DNA of 20,617 nt from Chara braunii (taxonomy: Eukaryota > Streptophyta > Charophyceae > Charales > Characeae): the NCBI GenBank assembly GCA_003427395.1, contig BFEA01000220.1, positions 575,840 through 596,456 of the forward strand, given 5' to 3'. The notes under the pieces are model-generated. The model was given only the letters and a program-made list of their open reading frames with translations, was not told where the DNA came from and made no database searches. The translations under genes and the position numbers were made by a program. Below are positions 1-10,145 of this stretch, piece after piece (position 1 is the first letter of the stretch; the number at the start of each line of letters is the position of its first letter).

Positions 1-89
<89 letters not shown>
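1..89. repeat. (CT)n microsatellite at window edge
   Basis: The window opens with an uninterrupted run of about 44 CT units ending at the A of position 90. It continues off the left edge, so its true length is unknown. Confidence 0.98.
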
Positions 90-92
<3 letters not shown>

Positions 93-908
93 CCGTCCGT
101 GTGCACTACCTGCACATGCAAACCCTCTGCACGTGCTACCTGCATGACCGAACACGCACAGGATCAATGACTGCAGACCGCTGGACTCCCGCGCTGCCGG
201 CAGAGACGATCCGTGCTCGCTTCGCTCCTGCTGCGGCCTGTGGACGAAACGGTCCACTTTGCCCCTGGCCCCGCACGGACACCTCGCCGCCGCGCGGCAT
301 TGATTTCCCCCAGTGGTGGGACTGACCTGCGGCACCGAAGGGTTCATCTGTGCTTTGTTGAGTGGTCAAGTATTGGTCAGTCATTCTTGATGAGACCAGC
401 AATGAACTTATGTGGAGCTTTCGTGGTTTGGGCCGGGGGAACGACTTATTAGACACTAAGGACACTGGGAACCAGCTAGGTAAATACGTGTGAATATTAC
501 GCTATTATGGCTATAAATAAAGCTGAAGAGGCAGGTTCCCAACCAGCAGTCATAGTTGAAGCTGCCGAGTGACTGATCATCCTTTATGGAAAAAGGAGCC
601 GATTTCTAGCAGGCGTTGCTCCCCGCCAATGGACTGGAGCCATCCTCCCTGTGAGGCCTCAATCTGGGCGGTTCTCTCACCACCACTTGGATAGTGGCCT
701 TGCAGAGTTTCCAACTTTCCAGCTTCTCACACATACCATGACATACGTGCCCAATATCAATCATCATCAGAACCACACAGTGAGCCTTCAAGCTCCATCA
801 ACATTGAATATCATACAAGCACACTCTTGGCAATGCCCTGATGCATTCTGGCGACCACCACAGCGCCATCAGGGGCATCTTACCAACTCTTCGAGCCCTA
901 TCAGATAC
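90..908. other. No recognisable gene
   Basis: Short open frames exist here but none exceeds about 115 codons, none has a recognisable domain, and frames on both strands overlap. A TATA-like CTATAAATAAAG lies near 511-522, but nothing downstream supports calling it a promoter. Confidence 0.6.
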
Positions 909-925
909 TTTTTTTTTTTTTTTTT
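909..925. repeat. Poly-T tract (17 T)
   Basis: A run of 17 T. It could be the poly-A end of a minus-strand retroposed sequence, but no element body can be recognised beside it. Confidence 0.9.
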
Positions 926-1469
926 AAAGGGCCCAGTGCCCAAGGCTGATATTACCAATGAAAACGGGGTCCTCACAGTCTGCCCGGAGTGACCGAACCA
1001 AACTTGCTGAGAACCGGGCTCAGCGTCCCTCATATGGTGATGATGATACTAATGATGTTGCTACGAATGATGATGATGATTAGAATTTATAAAAATTGAT
1101 TAGTAGACTATGCTATATCACCTATTTAGGCACAACCATCTTTCACCTCAAAATTCAGCCAACCACGGGTAAGAGCAGGCATAATGATGACTCTCTTAGA
1201 GTGACCAAATGGCTCGTTTTGTAATTAAGAATGCTTATGAATGCGTTAATGAGATTCACACTGTCCCTATCTCCATCCTGCAAAGCCACAACCAAGGGAA
1301 AAGCCTTGCAATGGAACAATTGGCAGGGAAACAAGGGGTGTAGAATAAGTAGGAGCTTTATGATGAAAGTAATGTAGCACTTCTTTTATGATGTTTTACA
1401 TATTTATTGAGGTGGAGCCAAGGCTCCACCCCTGCTGCTCGTTGGTGCAAGGCGCACACCTTCATGGCC
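926..1469. other. Non-coding stretch with GAT-rich patch and small hairpin
   Basis: The interval 1036-1082 is rich in GATGAT triplets (a degenerate trinucleotide repeat). A perfect 8 bp inverted repeat with a 2 nt loop (GTGGAGCC AA GGCTCCAC) lies at about 1411-1428. No coding sequence is supported. Confidence 0.6.
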
Positions 1470-1489
1470 TTTTTTTTTTTTTTTTTTTT
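1470..1489. repeat. Poly-T tract (20 T)
   Basis: A run of 20 T, the second T tract in the first 1.5 kb. It is compatible with a retroposon tail on the minus strand, but the element boundaries are not visible. Confidence 0.9.
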
Positions 1490-2571
1490 AATCCAACTTC
1501 AGCCTACCAAGGGGAGTCATACGAGCATTTCACCCTGGTAGGCCTACCGTTGGTGACACCGTTCTATAGGTGGGAAGTATCACCTGCTGGCTGAGCTGTG
1601 TCTGAGTACCAGAGCCTTTACCCGGCTTTGGCTTCTGACCTAGCTGATCCAAACAGAGTCATTGTCGGATGGGGAATTTGGATGTAGTGTTACATCTGTT
1701 AGAAGGCGATGCATGTTATGATATGGGGCAAAATGGGGAAAGCTCATTTGGTTTTGCTTTCATTCGAGTACAAACGGTGATAGCATGGCCTATCAATCAT
1801 TGAGCGCTTTGGGATTTCAAGCTAAAGGTGTCATAAAGTTACCACAGCAGTAACTGGCTTGTGGAAACCAAGGGTACACTAACGTGAGTTTGTCATCCTT
1901 CCATGTCGTCTCTCCCTATTATTATGAACCAGAATTTACCAAATATCTGATCATTCACCCGATGGTATACCGTGCATAGGTCACGAGTGGGTGCATCACT
2001 CTGCAAGGGTAACTGGCAGTCTAGATCATGACTTCTGCACGCCTTGTATTAGCAAATTGATGGTCTATGGGGTTGCTATGAGAAGGGTGAGGGAGCCTCC
2101 ATCAGGGAAGATTCAGTGTAGGTGGGCCAGGGAAATGGAGGATCAGGGTAAGTGGTGCAGAGACTGGGTACTAAGATGTCTCCCACCAGAGGAAGCCCTG
2201 TGACTGTCCACATCCCTGAGTGCGCTTCTACTGGCAGAGCTCGACTCTTGTCCCACACTTGACCTCCACTAAACACAACAAACGGGACTCCAGGATCTAC
2301 ACCAAAATTGAGTTGGTCGATGAATGTGCTGCCCAGTTAGAAAGAAATGGCCTTTGGGTCTGCTATGACAGAATTAATGATTTGTGATGGGTTATTCAAT
2401 CCCATGAACAGGAAACAGAAAATAAACATGGTTCCGGACAGAATATGCCCACCATGCATGTCAAAGGGAAATTAGACTACTAGATCAACCTTTCATAGGA
2501 GCGATCATGCATCTTTCGCATGACTTTGGGTAGAAGCATGGTATGTTAATATGTGGTACGAGGCAGGCTGT
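1490..2571. other. No recognisable gene
   Basis: Open frames are at most about 70 codons and overlap on opposite strands. I see no domain, splice-linked coding block or repeat structure that I can name. Confidence 0.55.
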
Positions 2572-2651
2572 AGTCAGGTTTCTGTGCCTGTAGAGGGAAG
2601 AGATTGGGATCCCAGTCAGGTCTCTGTGCCTTTAGAGGGAAGAGACTGGGA
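2572..2651. repeat. Two-copy tandem duplication, 42 bp period
   Basis: A 38 bp segment starting AGTCAGGTTTCTGTGCCTG at 2572-2609 recurs at 2614-2651 with three substitutions, giving a 42 bp period. It is most simply a local tandem duplication. Confidence 0.85.
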
Positions 2652-2839
2652 CAGGGAAAGGTGGCGGGTTATGAAAGGTGCATACGAAGAATGAGCAGTT
2701 GGAGCAGGTTCAGACATCCTGAAAGAGGGGAAAGTTGATGGAAGGGGAGGGAGATGGTGGATAGTAGTGGCGGGGTCTCTGTCAATTTTTCCAAATACTA
2801 CATGTCATGTGTAGTGTGGGGAAAGTGGGGAGGAAAAGG

Positions 2840-3480
2840 GGAAGGAGATGTGCCAAGATACAAGGCATGCGAAGTCCTCTGACGATAGGACTCGAGCAAG
2901 TAAGGGTTGCATTGGGGTCTGGCACGATGCATGGAAGGGTGAGACGGGCGGGTTGATGGGTGAGCAGTCAGGTGCAGCTTCAAACTCGGACAAATGGCAT
3001 GAGGTATGGTGCGGGAGGGGAAGGAGAGGGAAAGATTGAGAACGTTAGGCAGACCAAGCAACGCTGCAAGCTGAATAAGGGTAGAGGTGCGTGAAGGGAA
3101 CTAAAGAAGGTTGGAAAATGTGGAGGGGAGCGGCAAGCAGTCCACTATCATGGCTGACTCCCCTTGACGAAGGGCTTGGGGGGGTGGTGGAGGGGAAGGG
3201 AGGGTAGAATTGGTAAGTGAGATCCCCTGTTGCACAGCTGCTGTTTTACATGTTTTTGGGTATCAAACATAAAAATAAACCGAGGGAAGGAAGATAAACA
3301 AGGGTGGGGAAGGGGAGGAGTTGGGGATGTGCCAAGGAACAAGGCAAGCTGGAACTGGAGCATTTTGGTGACTGCATGACGGGGAAATGGATTGACAATG
3401 GCTGGTTGGGGGTTCATTGAATGGATGTGCGAAGGTACAAGGTAGTGCTATGATCCTGCTCCTTGCATGATGCAAAACTC
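2840..3480. repeat. G/A-rich region with recurring GATGTGCCAAG motif
   Basis: A motif like GATGTGCCAAGGTACAAGGC appears at about 2847, 3328 and 3424, each after a GGGGA-rich purine stretch, with the spacers diverged. The pattern looks like an old, degenerate repeat. Open frames here run on both strands and look compositional rather than coding. Confidence 0.5.
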
Positions 3481-3561
3481 AAGTGTGAGACAATGCCATT
3501 CATTGCAACGCAAATAGAAGAAGACTGAGCATAGGGAAGAACATTAATAGAAGAATATGAT

Positions 3562-3603
3562 GAAGAAGAAGAAGAAGAAGAAGAAGAAGAAGAAGAAGAA
3601 GAA

Positions 3604-3650
<47 letters not shown>

Positions 3651-3654
3651 AGAA
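3562..3654. repeat. (GAA)n microsatellite
   Basis: About 31 consecutive GAA units with one GAG-type interruption near 3625. Read on the opposite strand it gives a poly-serine open frame, which I treat as an artefact. Confidence 0.97.
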
Positions 3655-3714
3655 CGCAAGTTGGAACCAGTGCCATCTCACTCCCTATCTCACCACCTTC
3701 ATTTCTCTCTCATA

Positions 3715-3830
3715 ATACCTCCAACTGGCCTAGATCAGTTGGCAATTGTCAAAATACAGAGTTCGAACTCCACTGGAAGCGGATGAGGAAAAGACCAACT
3801 CTTTAATAATAATAGATAACAATAACAATC
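3715..3830 (+). mobile_element. Possible tRNA-derived SINE
   Basis: The segment TAGATCAGTTGG at 3731-3742 differs by one base from the common tRNA A-box TAGCTCAGTTGG. AGTTCGAACTCC at 3760-3771 fits the B-box. The two starts are about 30 bp apart, roughly 14 bp closer than in an intact tRNA, so this is not a functional tRNA. A tail rich in AAT and AAC units follows at 3803-3830. A short Pol III-type SINE head with an A-rich tail is the simplest reading, but only one copy is visible and no target duplication was found. Confidence 0.35.
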
Positions 3831-3849
3831 AATGGATGACAAGAATCAA

Positions 3850-3916
3850 TGTCAGTAGCGATCCCCCTTACTGCCCGACTTGAAAGGTCTCCTTTAGCTC
3901 GGGCTCGCTATTGACA
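3850..3916. repeat. Imperfect hairpin, 67 bp
   Basis: TGTCAGTAGCGA (3850-3861) pairs with TCGCTATTGACA (3905-3916). Inside, GCCCGACTTGAAAGG (3873-3887) pairs with CCTTTAGCTCGGGC (3891-3904). An 11 nt bulge lies on the left arm. A 14 bp perfect palindrome, GAGCATGCATGCTC, follows at 3919-3932. The fold could be a structured RNA, a terminator-like element or part of a transposon end; nothing here decides. Confidence 0.6.
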
Positions 3917-3932
3917 TCGAGCATGCATGCTC

Positions 3933-4603
3933 CTAGCTATGGCGGTTCATTCTGAGCTACCTCGGACGCTAAAAAAGAACAATGCTACTCCTCATGCCCT
4001 CTCCTCTCATCTACCACCCTGCCTGTCCTCCGGATTAAGTCCATTTCTTGATAAAGCAACAACCAAGAAGATGAAGATGTAAGTCCATCATTGCCAAAGG
4101 TAAGTCTCCTCGCCAGTTCTCACCTCCTCCTTCGTTCAACCTGTTCGCATAGCCATGACTGGCTGGAAGGTCTTCTCCCTCAAACTCCATAGCCTAGGGC
4201 TTCTCCTACCTCTCCCTACTAGTCCTTAGCCATGAAGACCTTCTCCTTTACCCTCAAGCTCCACCTTTACCTCCACCACCTCTGCCAACGTCTCCCTCTG
4301 GGCGGAGCAGTAGTACGACTGCTTGGTGAATGAGCGGACTACTCATTGAACCTAGCAATATACTTCGGCTGCGCGGCCTCCAGTACATCTTGGTTGGGCA
4401 CTTCCTGCCTTTACCCGTCCTCTCTTGGGTGCACTAGGCCTACCAGGTCTTCTTGCTTCTGGCGGAGCCTGCACTTGTACCGGCCTACATTCCTGGACCA
4501 TTATTACCTACTGGATGTCTACCCTTCCAGGCCCAATCGACTTGCTGGAAAATCCCTACTGGGCCACTAACAAATTCTAGTCGTACGCCTGGCCACTATT
4601 CTG
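3933..4603. other. Pyrimidine-rich stretch, no recognisable gene
   Basis: The plus strand is rich in CTCC and CCTAC from about 3985 to 4600. Short frames are present without domain resemblance or convincing splice-linked continuation. Confidence 0.5.
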
Positions 4604-4665
4604 CCACTCAGTTGTCCCTACCTAAAACTTTTCGCCACTCAGTTGTCCCTACCTGAAACTTTTCG
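4604..4665. repeat. Two-copy tandem repeat, 31 bp unit
   Basis: A 31 bp unit starting CCACTCAGTTGTCCCTACCT occurs at 4604-4634 and 4635-4665 with a single A/G difference. A recent local duplication is likely. Confidence 0.92.
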
Positions 4666-5087
4666 CCGTGTTTGTGTTTTTACCCCTATCACTACTCTGT
4701 CCCTGTCCAAGGCACAACTGAACAACACGGCCAACAGGGTCAGCAAGCGGACTCCAACTTGGACTCAGGCAAACATATGGCATACATACAGTAACCACAG
4801 ATTGCATACGCACTTAGAAAACAAGGCAAAACACAGCAGAAGCAACTGAGGAGCATAATTCTCGGCAATTAGATCGAAAGTGCAGCACTTTCTCATAAAA
4901 GTGCAGAATTTTCAGACTGCAACCGTGCGGTCATTGCAGTAGAGTAGAAGTGATGGGATTTCAGCAACTAGCGGACAAGGTAGGGTGGAGAAGTGGTTTG
5001 TTCTGCAAGAATGATCAATGAAAGGGCTAGCATTCAGCAGATTATTGGAGTTGCCTAGTCTGCGGTTAGTGGCTTGAGGGATTGAAG
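4666..5087. other. No recognisable gene; small hairpin
   Basis: No coding sequence can be supported. GAAAGTG CAG CACTTTC at 4876-4892 is a perfect 7 bp hairpin with a 3 nt loop. Confidence 0.55.
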
Positions 5088-5487
5088 ATGGAGGGGGGGG
5101 CGGGGGGGGGTTGAGACAGTTCCTCCACCTTCAGAATTCAGTGAAAGTTCTGGTGAGAAAAAGTTTATGAAGGAATTTTAGAATGGGCTCACTCAGATGT
5201 ACACAAAAAGTGTCATGCGGGAAATGGGCGGAGGAGGGTCGCGCCGGGAAGGGGAAGAAATGGCGATGGGGAGGATAAAGTTGGGGATGTGAGAGGAGTA
5301 GGGTCGCAATGGGGATTGGAGGTGGAGGGTTGCCATGAGGAGGGGAAGACATGGTGATGTTGTGGGAGGAGCCAGGTGATGGGGCAAGTGGTTGCTAAGT
5401 AACGGGGGGGAGGTTGCGATGGGGAAGAGGTTCGCCATGCAGAGGGGAATGCAGAGGGGTAGTGGTGGTGAGGGGAGGAGGAGAGCC
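5088..5487. other. G-rich tract before the CT repeat
   Basis: Two long G runs at 5092-5110 open a purine-rich plus strand full of GGGGA and GGAGG, which continues to the CT microsatellite. G-quadruplex formation on the plus strand is plausible. No gene is supported. Confidence 0.6.
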
Positions 5488-5509
5488 CTCTCTCTCTCTC
5501 TCTCTCTCN

Positions 5510-5597
<88 letters not shown>
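5488..5597. repeat. (CT)n microsatellite with an N
   Basis: About 54 CT units, with a single undetermined base at 5509. The N inside the repeat suggests an assembly join, so the true repeat length may differ. Confidence 0.97.
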
Positions 5598-5598
<1 letters not shown>

Positions 5599-6181
5599 AG
5601 AAGCAGAACATGAAGAAGAAGAAAAAGAAGTGTTCTTCATCAGCACGAGACGCCAATCATGTGGGAGCAGCTCGATGGTGGACTGGGAGACTGGTACATC
5701 AACGAATTGAGGGCAGAGCGACAGTGGATTGGAGGGCTGGCAGAATGCCTTGGGTGGGCCAGTGGGGCGTTCGAATACGAACGCCCCAGCGGCCCGTGAA
5801 AAGGCTCCCCTCTGGCAGATCTTCGACCAAGATGGAAACAGCAAAAAACAGGGCCTGTAGACCCCAATTTTGGGGGGGCGCGGAGGGGCAGCCTGTGGGT
5901 AACTGCTGAAGGCTGCCGAGGCATTTTGCCCCTCCCGACCTCCTATGCGAACTTGCAATGGGACAAACGGACGGTCGACCAGCCGGGCCACGGGGGGGCA
6001 TGCAGCACGAGGTCCCATCACCCAGCTGGCCTGGTGACCAGCCCTGGTAAAAAGCTTCTTTATGGGATGCCGGGGCTGGTTTCCATCGTTAAATTACTAA
6101 GCTGAAGCTGAGAAAGGCCTCAGTATTTTCAGGGTGGAATTGTGAGGTTCCCAGCCTCGGTTGTCCTACACAAAAGAAAGA
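5598..6181. other. No recognisable gene; short palindrome
   Basis: GC-rich DNA with overlapping open frames on both strands and no recognisable domain. A perfect 10 bp inverted repeat with a 4 nt loop (GGGGCGTTCG AATA CGAACGCCCC) lies at 5763-5786. Its TTCGAA core is like a tRNA B-box, but there is no A-box or tRNA fold around it. Confidence 0.5.
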
Positions 6182-6790
6182 AAAATTACGGGAAAATTGC
6201 ATCTGTAGCCCACTGAAAGATGGGAATACCCGCTATACCCAGTCCCAGCACCAACTTGCATCTATACCCCGAAAACGGCCGGTGGAAATTATTTGCATGC
6301 CCAGGACCGAGGTGGATCCACGTTGCTACCGCAAAATTGCAGTTATAACCAACTACCGGAATGCACAAATTACGGACATACCTTAGCAATTATTATGGGC
6401 ATACCTGGGACTAAGGTTTGACCGGCCAAATTATTCATATACCCTACTACCGGATGGCTGAAATTACGCTGATACCCAACAGCCGTTGGGCCACAACGGT
6501 TCACTCGGTGGGCATGAGCATAATTTTGTGGTCTGCCACCCAGGGCCCACCCCTGTGTGTGGGTACACCCGCAATTTTGCAGCCCGGTTTCTGGGCATGA
6601 GCATAATTTCGTGGTCCGGAACGGAGGGCCTGTAGGACTGGGTATGCCTACAATTTCGTACAGGGGAAAAGTAGGGTACCATACAATGTTGAATGGGGTC
6701 CAAGGTATAGATGCAAGTTCGCATTCAGAAGGGGTATAGCGGGTATTCCCATCTTTAAGTGGGGTACAGATGCAGTTTTCCCAAAAATTA
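6182..6790. mobile_element. Foldback/MITE-like element with ~87 bp inverted repeats
   Basis: The left end (6182-6270) reads, with gaps, as the reverse complement of the right end (6704-6790). Shared landmarks on both arms are GGGAAAA, TTGCATCTGTA, GATGGGAATACCCGCTATACC and ACTTGCATCTATACC, in the same order inward from each tip. The interior is made of related short units: a GGGCATGAGCATAATTT block occurs at about 6510 and 6594, and AATT and ATACCC motifs recur throughout. No transposase is present, so this would be a non-autonomous element. No target-site duplication was identified. Confidence 0.75.
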
Positions 6791-6943
6791 AACATGAGAT
6801 AATCTGGGACTTGCATTCTTATCACGTTCATAAGTGCACTAGGGCCGGGCATATACCTCAACATTCAAATTGATCCCTTGAACCGCTACCTTTCCCAGGT
6901 AACATCGAGAATAAAAACTGTAACATTTGTGTTACTCAGTGAT

Positions 6944-7060
6944 GGCTGGTGGTGCCAGCCAAAAGTGAAAAAAACAGCCGCACTGGCGCTTCAGCAAAGC
7001 TTGGCGCACAGGAAGAATCCACCTTGGCAAAAGAGGCTCCGAGGTAGTGGTGGTTCAAAG
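6944..7060 (+). repeat. Dispersed repeat, copy 1
   Basis: This segment resembles 19071-19189 at closely matched length. Both start GGCTGG(T/C)GG(T/C)GCC(A/G)GCCAAAAG, both carry GCAAAGCTTGGCG in the middle, and both end with AAAGAGGCT then GAGGTAGTGGTGGTT. A shorter related piece lies inverted at 15311-15363. The family is unknown to me. Confidence 0.65.
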
Positions 7061-7748
7061 GGTCTGCCCGGGCAAGTAAAACAAAAGTAAAGAGGCAAGG
7101 AGACAGAGGGTCCGTGGAAACACAAGAAAAAGGAGAAGCGGAACAGACCAAGTTGGAAAAGACTGTCCCGACACTCATCAAGGGTGTGACATAGGTGGCA
7201 CCGTGGCAAGATGTAATGCAGTTTCTTTTCTTCTTCTTCTTCTTTTTTCCTCCTTTTTTTTTTTCCCAATTGCAGCCCCATCTATTCTGGAGGGCAACAG
7301 TCCGCTATAATGCAGTTTTAGGGAAAGGCATAGATGGATCTTCTGGGTATCATGCAAGCACAGTTCTCTGTGTGCAGACTGCTCTAGGCTGTGGGACTAG
7401 ATTTAAAGTTCTCTTCTCAGATCTCCAAAGCTGATGCTGCATTTTATTTGGTTTTTACCATGCCTCTCAGCTATAGTGCACTCGAAAAGACTGGGAGTTG
7501 CCAAATTTTAACCACAATGCAGCAAGCTGTGCCATTAGATAGACAAATATCCCAAGTCCAATGGATACTGGATAAAGTAGAATGCCACAAGCAAATTTGT
7601 AGCAAATAGATCAAGAGTTTGAATCATGATGGAATCAGATGAATACAACAACGTAACGGGCTAGCCAATTTTAAAAGACAAGGGGGATGGTTCCACTATG
7701 CTGAAGACAGCAAATAGTGACAGATAATGTCCTTAGGAATGTTACATA
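7061..7748. other. No recognisable gene; pyrimidine tract
   Basis: A TTCTTC/poly-T tract lies at about 7223-7264. No open frame here has a recognisable domain. Confidence 0.5.
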
Positions 7749-8056
7749 GGGTTGGACCCCACAGGACCGCGGAACGGAAAAACTTCGCCGCGAAACTGTT
7801 TCCAGGACCCCACAGCCTGCTGCAAATGCCCAGGAAAAGGTGAAATTTCCTCCGCAAACCCTTTTCCAGGACCCCACAGACCGAAGATTGCGGCTTGGAA
7901 AACATTTTGTGTTTTCACATAGTCCGCAGCCTGGAAAAGTCTCATGGGAGGATTCCTCGCCACAATTTTGTGCCGACTCTAGGGGGTAGGGGGGAGGGCA
8001 CGTTGTTCCTGGAAAAGTCACACGAAGGCAGCAGCCAGTAGCGATGAAGAGTGCCA

Positions 8057-8123
<67 letters not shown>

Positions 8124-8318
8124 ACGGAAAAAAGAACAAAACAAACGAGCGCCAACGGAAACAGGCAACGATTGGCTCAACTGATTTCCAAAGGGTTTTC
8201 CAAGCGCATTTGGTCCTCCGCGATGGGGTCCCCGCAAAACTGCTTTCCAGCTTTCCAAAATTCTTTGCCCATTTTTTTTGGCCGGCCGCTTTTTCCATCC
8301 TTTTTCCAGTGGGGTCCA
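7749..8318. mobile_element. Candidate non-autonomous element with GGACCCCAC units
   Basis: GGACCCCACAG occurs in direct orientation at about 7754, 7806 and 7869, each followed by a 52-64 bp unit with TTTCC and GGAAAA patches. The other half carries the same motif inverted, as GGGGTCC, near 8224 and 8312. The outer ends (GGTTGGACCCCACAGG on the left; CCAGTGGGGTCCAGGCC on the right) form an imperfect terminal inverted repeat of about 17 bp. A 64-base A tract lies inside. No coding capacity is credible: the longest frame is poly-phenylalanine from the A tract. Confidence 0.55.
8058..8121. repeat. Poly-A tract (64 A)
   Basis: A run of 64 A, the longest mononucleotide run in the window, within the GGACCCCAC-type element. 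It could be an inserted retroposon tail or slippage expansion. Confidence 0.97.
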
Positions 8319-10124
8319 GGCCTTAGATGGACAGATGCTGCAGAAGAAAGCAACTCCAGTGCAGTGGAATGTGGCCGAAAGTCGCACAGTACTATCATGG
8401 CAAAGTCAAATATACCATCACGTTTGGAGAAGAAGTTGAAGAACTATTGTAAAACAGATCCCTTAGGTTGTATGGCAGTTGTCGATGACAACGAGATGCA
8501 CGGGAGCTCATAAGGAACAAGTAACATGTATCGAACATGAGTATGAGACGAGTGCGCCTCATAACGAGCATGAATCATGTGGGCTCTTAACTTCAAATTC
8601 TATGAATTGGTGCATGACCACAGGCTAAGGTTTGGAGTTTCCGATCCTGTCTATCACGTTACGGGTTACTGCATTCTTTTTTAAAATTAAGAGGGCGGTT
8701 CTCCGAATGGGATAGACCTCTGAGGTCCATTCAGAAGACTGGTAGTGGATTCAAGATGAAATGGACCTGTGAAGTTGTGATTGGATTTTATCATTTTATG
8801 TATTTTTTCATAGGGAAGGCTCGGCCCCACTGGTGAGGTAAGTAATATGCATCAGGAAAGTAAAATCCAATGGATATTGTTTTTGGAATGATTGTAGCAT
8901 CTGAAGTGGACCTCTGGATTCCTGAATACGAATATAGTTGTGGTAAAGCAGGATCTAGCTTCCAAGTCTTTCATCCGCCACGGCGGGCTTGCATCATCGT
9001 CAACCATTCTGCCGGCTAATTACTCACCAAAAGGAGGCAGAAAAGAAGCCACACAGGGTAGGGATTGGGTGGTATAGCAAAAGCTTCATAATGTGGCAAG
9101 AAGTGCTCAGTTGGGCGTCAAGTTCAATTTTCTTGCTGTACCAGGCTCTTCCGGTGAGCCAAAATAATGTTATATTTTTGGGAGCAAGCATAGATCTTCT
9201 TCTTCTGGCAGCAATTGATTTCTGCCACATGCGCACAGTGCTCTGATCTAGATGTTGTCTGTGGGCATCGCAGCAGCTGTAATTTGGCTAGCAGTACTTT
9301 CCTCCTTCCAGATCCTGCCAAAGGCAAATTCTGGTCCCAGCGTGCCATCAGGAATGAGGAGTCACAGTTGTGAATCTTAACAATTGGTGGGCTCGGATGC
9401 TAGTGCGTTATGTACTAAAAACCTCAACTGGCAGATCCATACAAGCCTCCCCAATATCTTGGTATCCGGATTTGTGTCAAGGGCCCACCATCAGATTCTG
9501 TAGTGTACTGACCAACATTTCAAGGAATGCTTGGCCAAGCTGGAACAGTGGGGGCCTATCCTATCACAGAATTTATGGGATCAAGTAAGCAGCTAAATGT
9601 GATTTTGGACCCCACTTTCACACCTTCACTGCATGTTCTTCCAAACGTTTTGTGAAACCATTGGCCAAGATGGATGAACAGGAGGGATTCATCTATCAAC
9701 ATCGCAACGTTGCTTGGCGAGTATTCGTATACATACCTCAACTAGAGGAGGTGAATGCCTTGTCAAGGGCAAGCTTCTCTTTTGTAGGGGTAGATAATCA
9801 GGGAAGTGAGCCAAGTGACTTATCAAGAACACAGTAAGTTTCATGGCACAGCGGCGCCGCGTAGGTGCTGGGTTCTATCCTGTTGCCATCACTTTCAGTG
9901 GCCTGAGGAGGATGGCCAGGGCCAGTCAACGCTGGTAGCTTGCTGAGGTGAGTTGTGCCGCCCTGTAACAAACCGCAAAGCTGGAGCATCACACCAGGTG
10001 GAAGTGGCTGCTCAGGTCCTGCTGCGGCCGGCCAGGACACACCCAATAGAAGAAGACTCAGCTTGAATTCTCAGTCAGAATCATCACAGCTGACATTCAT
10101 GGCTCCTGAGTGTCGAGTTGAACA
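8319..10124. other. 1.8 kb without a recognisable gene
   Basis: Open frames reach only about 70-115 codons on either strand and I recognise no domain in any. There is no strong repeat structure. It could be intron or intergenic DNA left of the GH9 exon and the hAT relic. Confidence 0.55.
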
Positions 10125-10145
10125 GGGGGGGGGGGGGGGGGGGGG
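10125..10145. repeat. Poly-G tract (21 G)
   Basis: An uninterrupted run of 21 G, able in principle to form a quadruplex and prone to sequencing length error. Confidence 0.95.

Noticed and set aside
511-522. TATA box (CTATAAATAAAG)
   Set aside because: No gene, transcript evidence or LTR structure follows, so it is likely a chance AT-rich match.
3414-3659. Poly-serine open frame
   Set aside because: It is the translation of the GAA microsatellite on the opposite strand.
5765-5786. tRNA gene from the GTTCGAA core
   Set aside because: The core is part of a perfect palindrome; there is no A-box, acceptor stem or anticodon arm around it.
5395-6021. Minus-strand 208-codon frame with Glu-Arg repeats
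   Set aside because: It runs through the CT microsatellite and an N; the non-repeat part has no recognisable domain.
6370-6864. Minus-strand 164-codon frame
   Set aside because: It lies mostly within the foldback element and reads its repeated units; other frames on both strands are equally open.
7671-8387. Minus-strand 238-codon frame with a poly-phenylalanine core
   Set aside because: It is produced by the 64-base A tract and flanking repeat units; there is no domain on either side.
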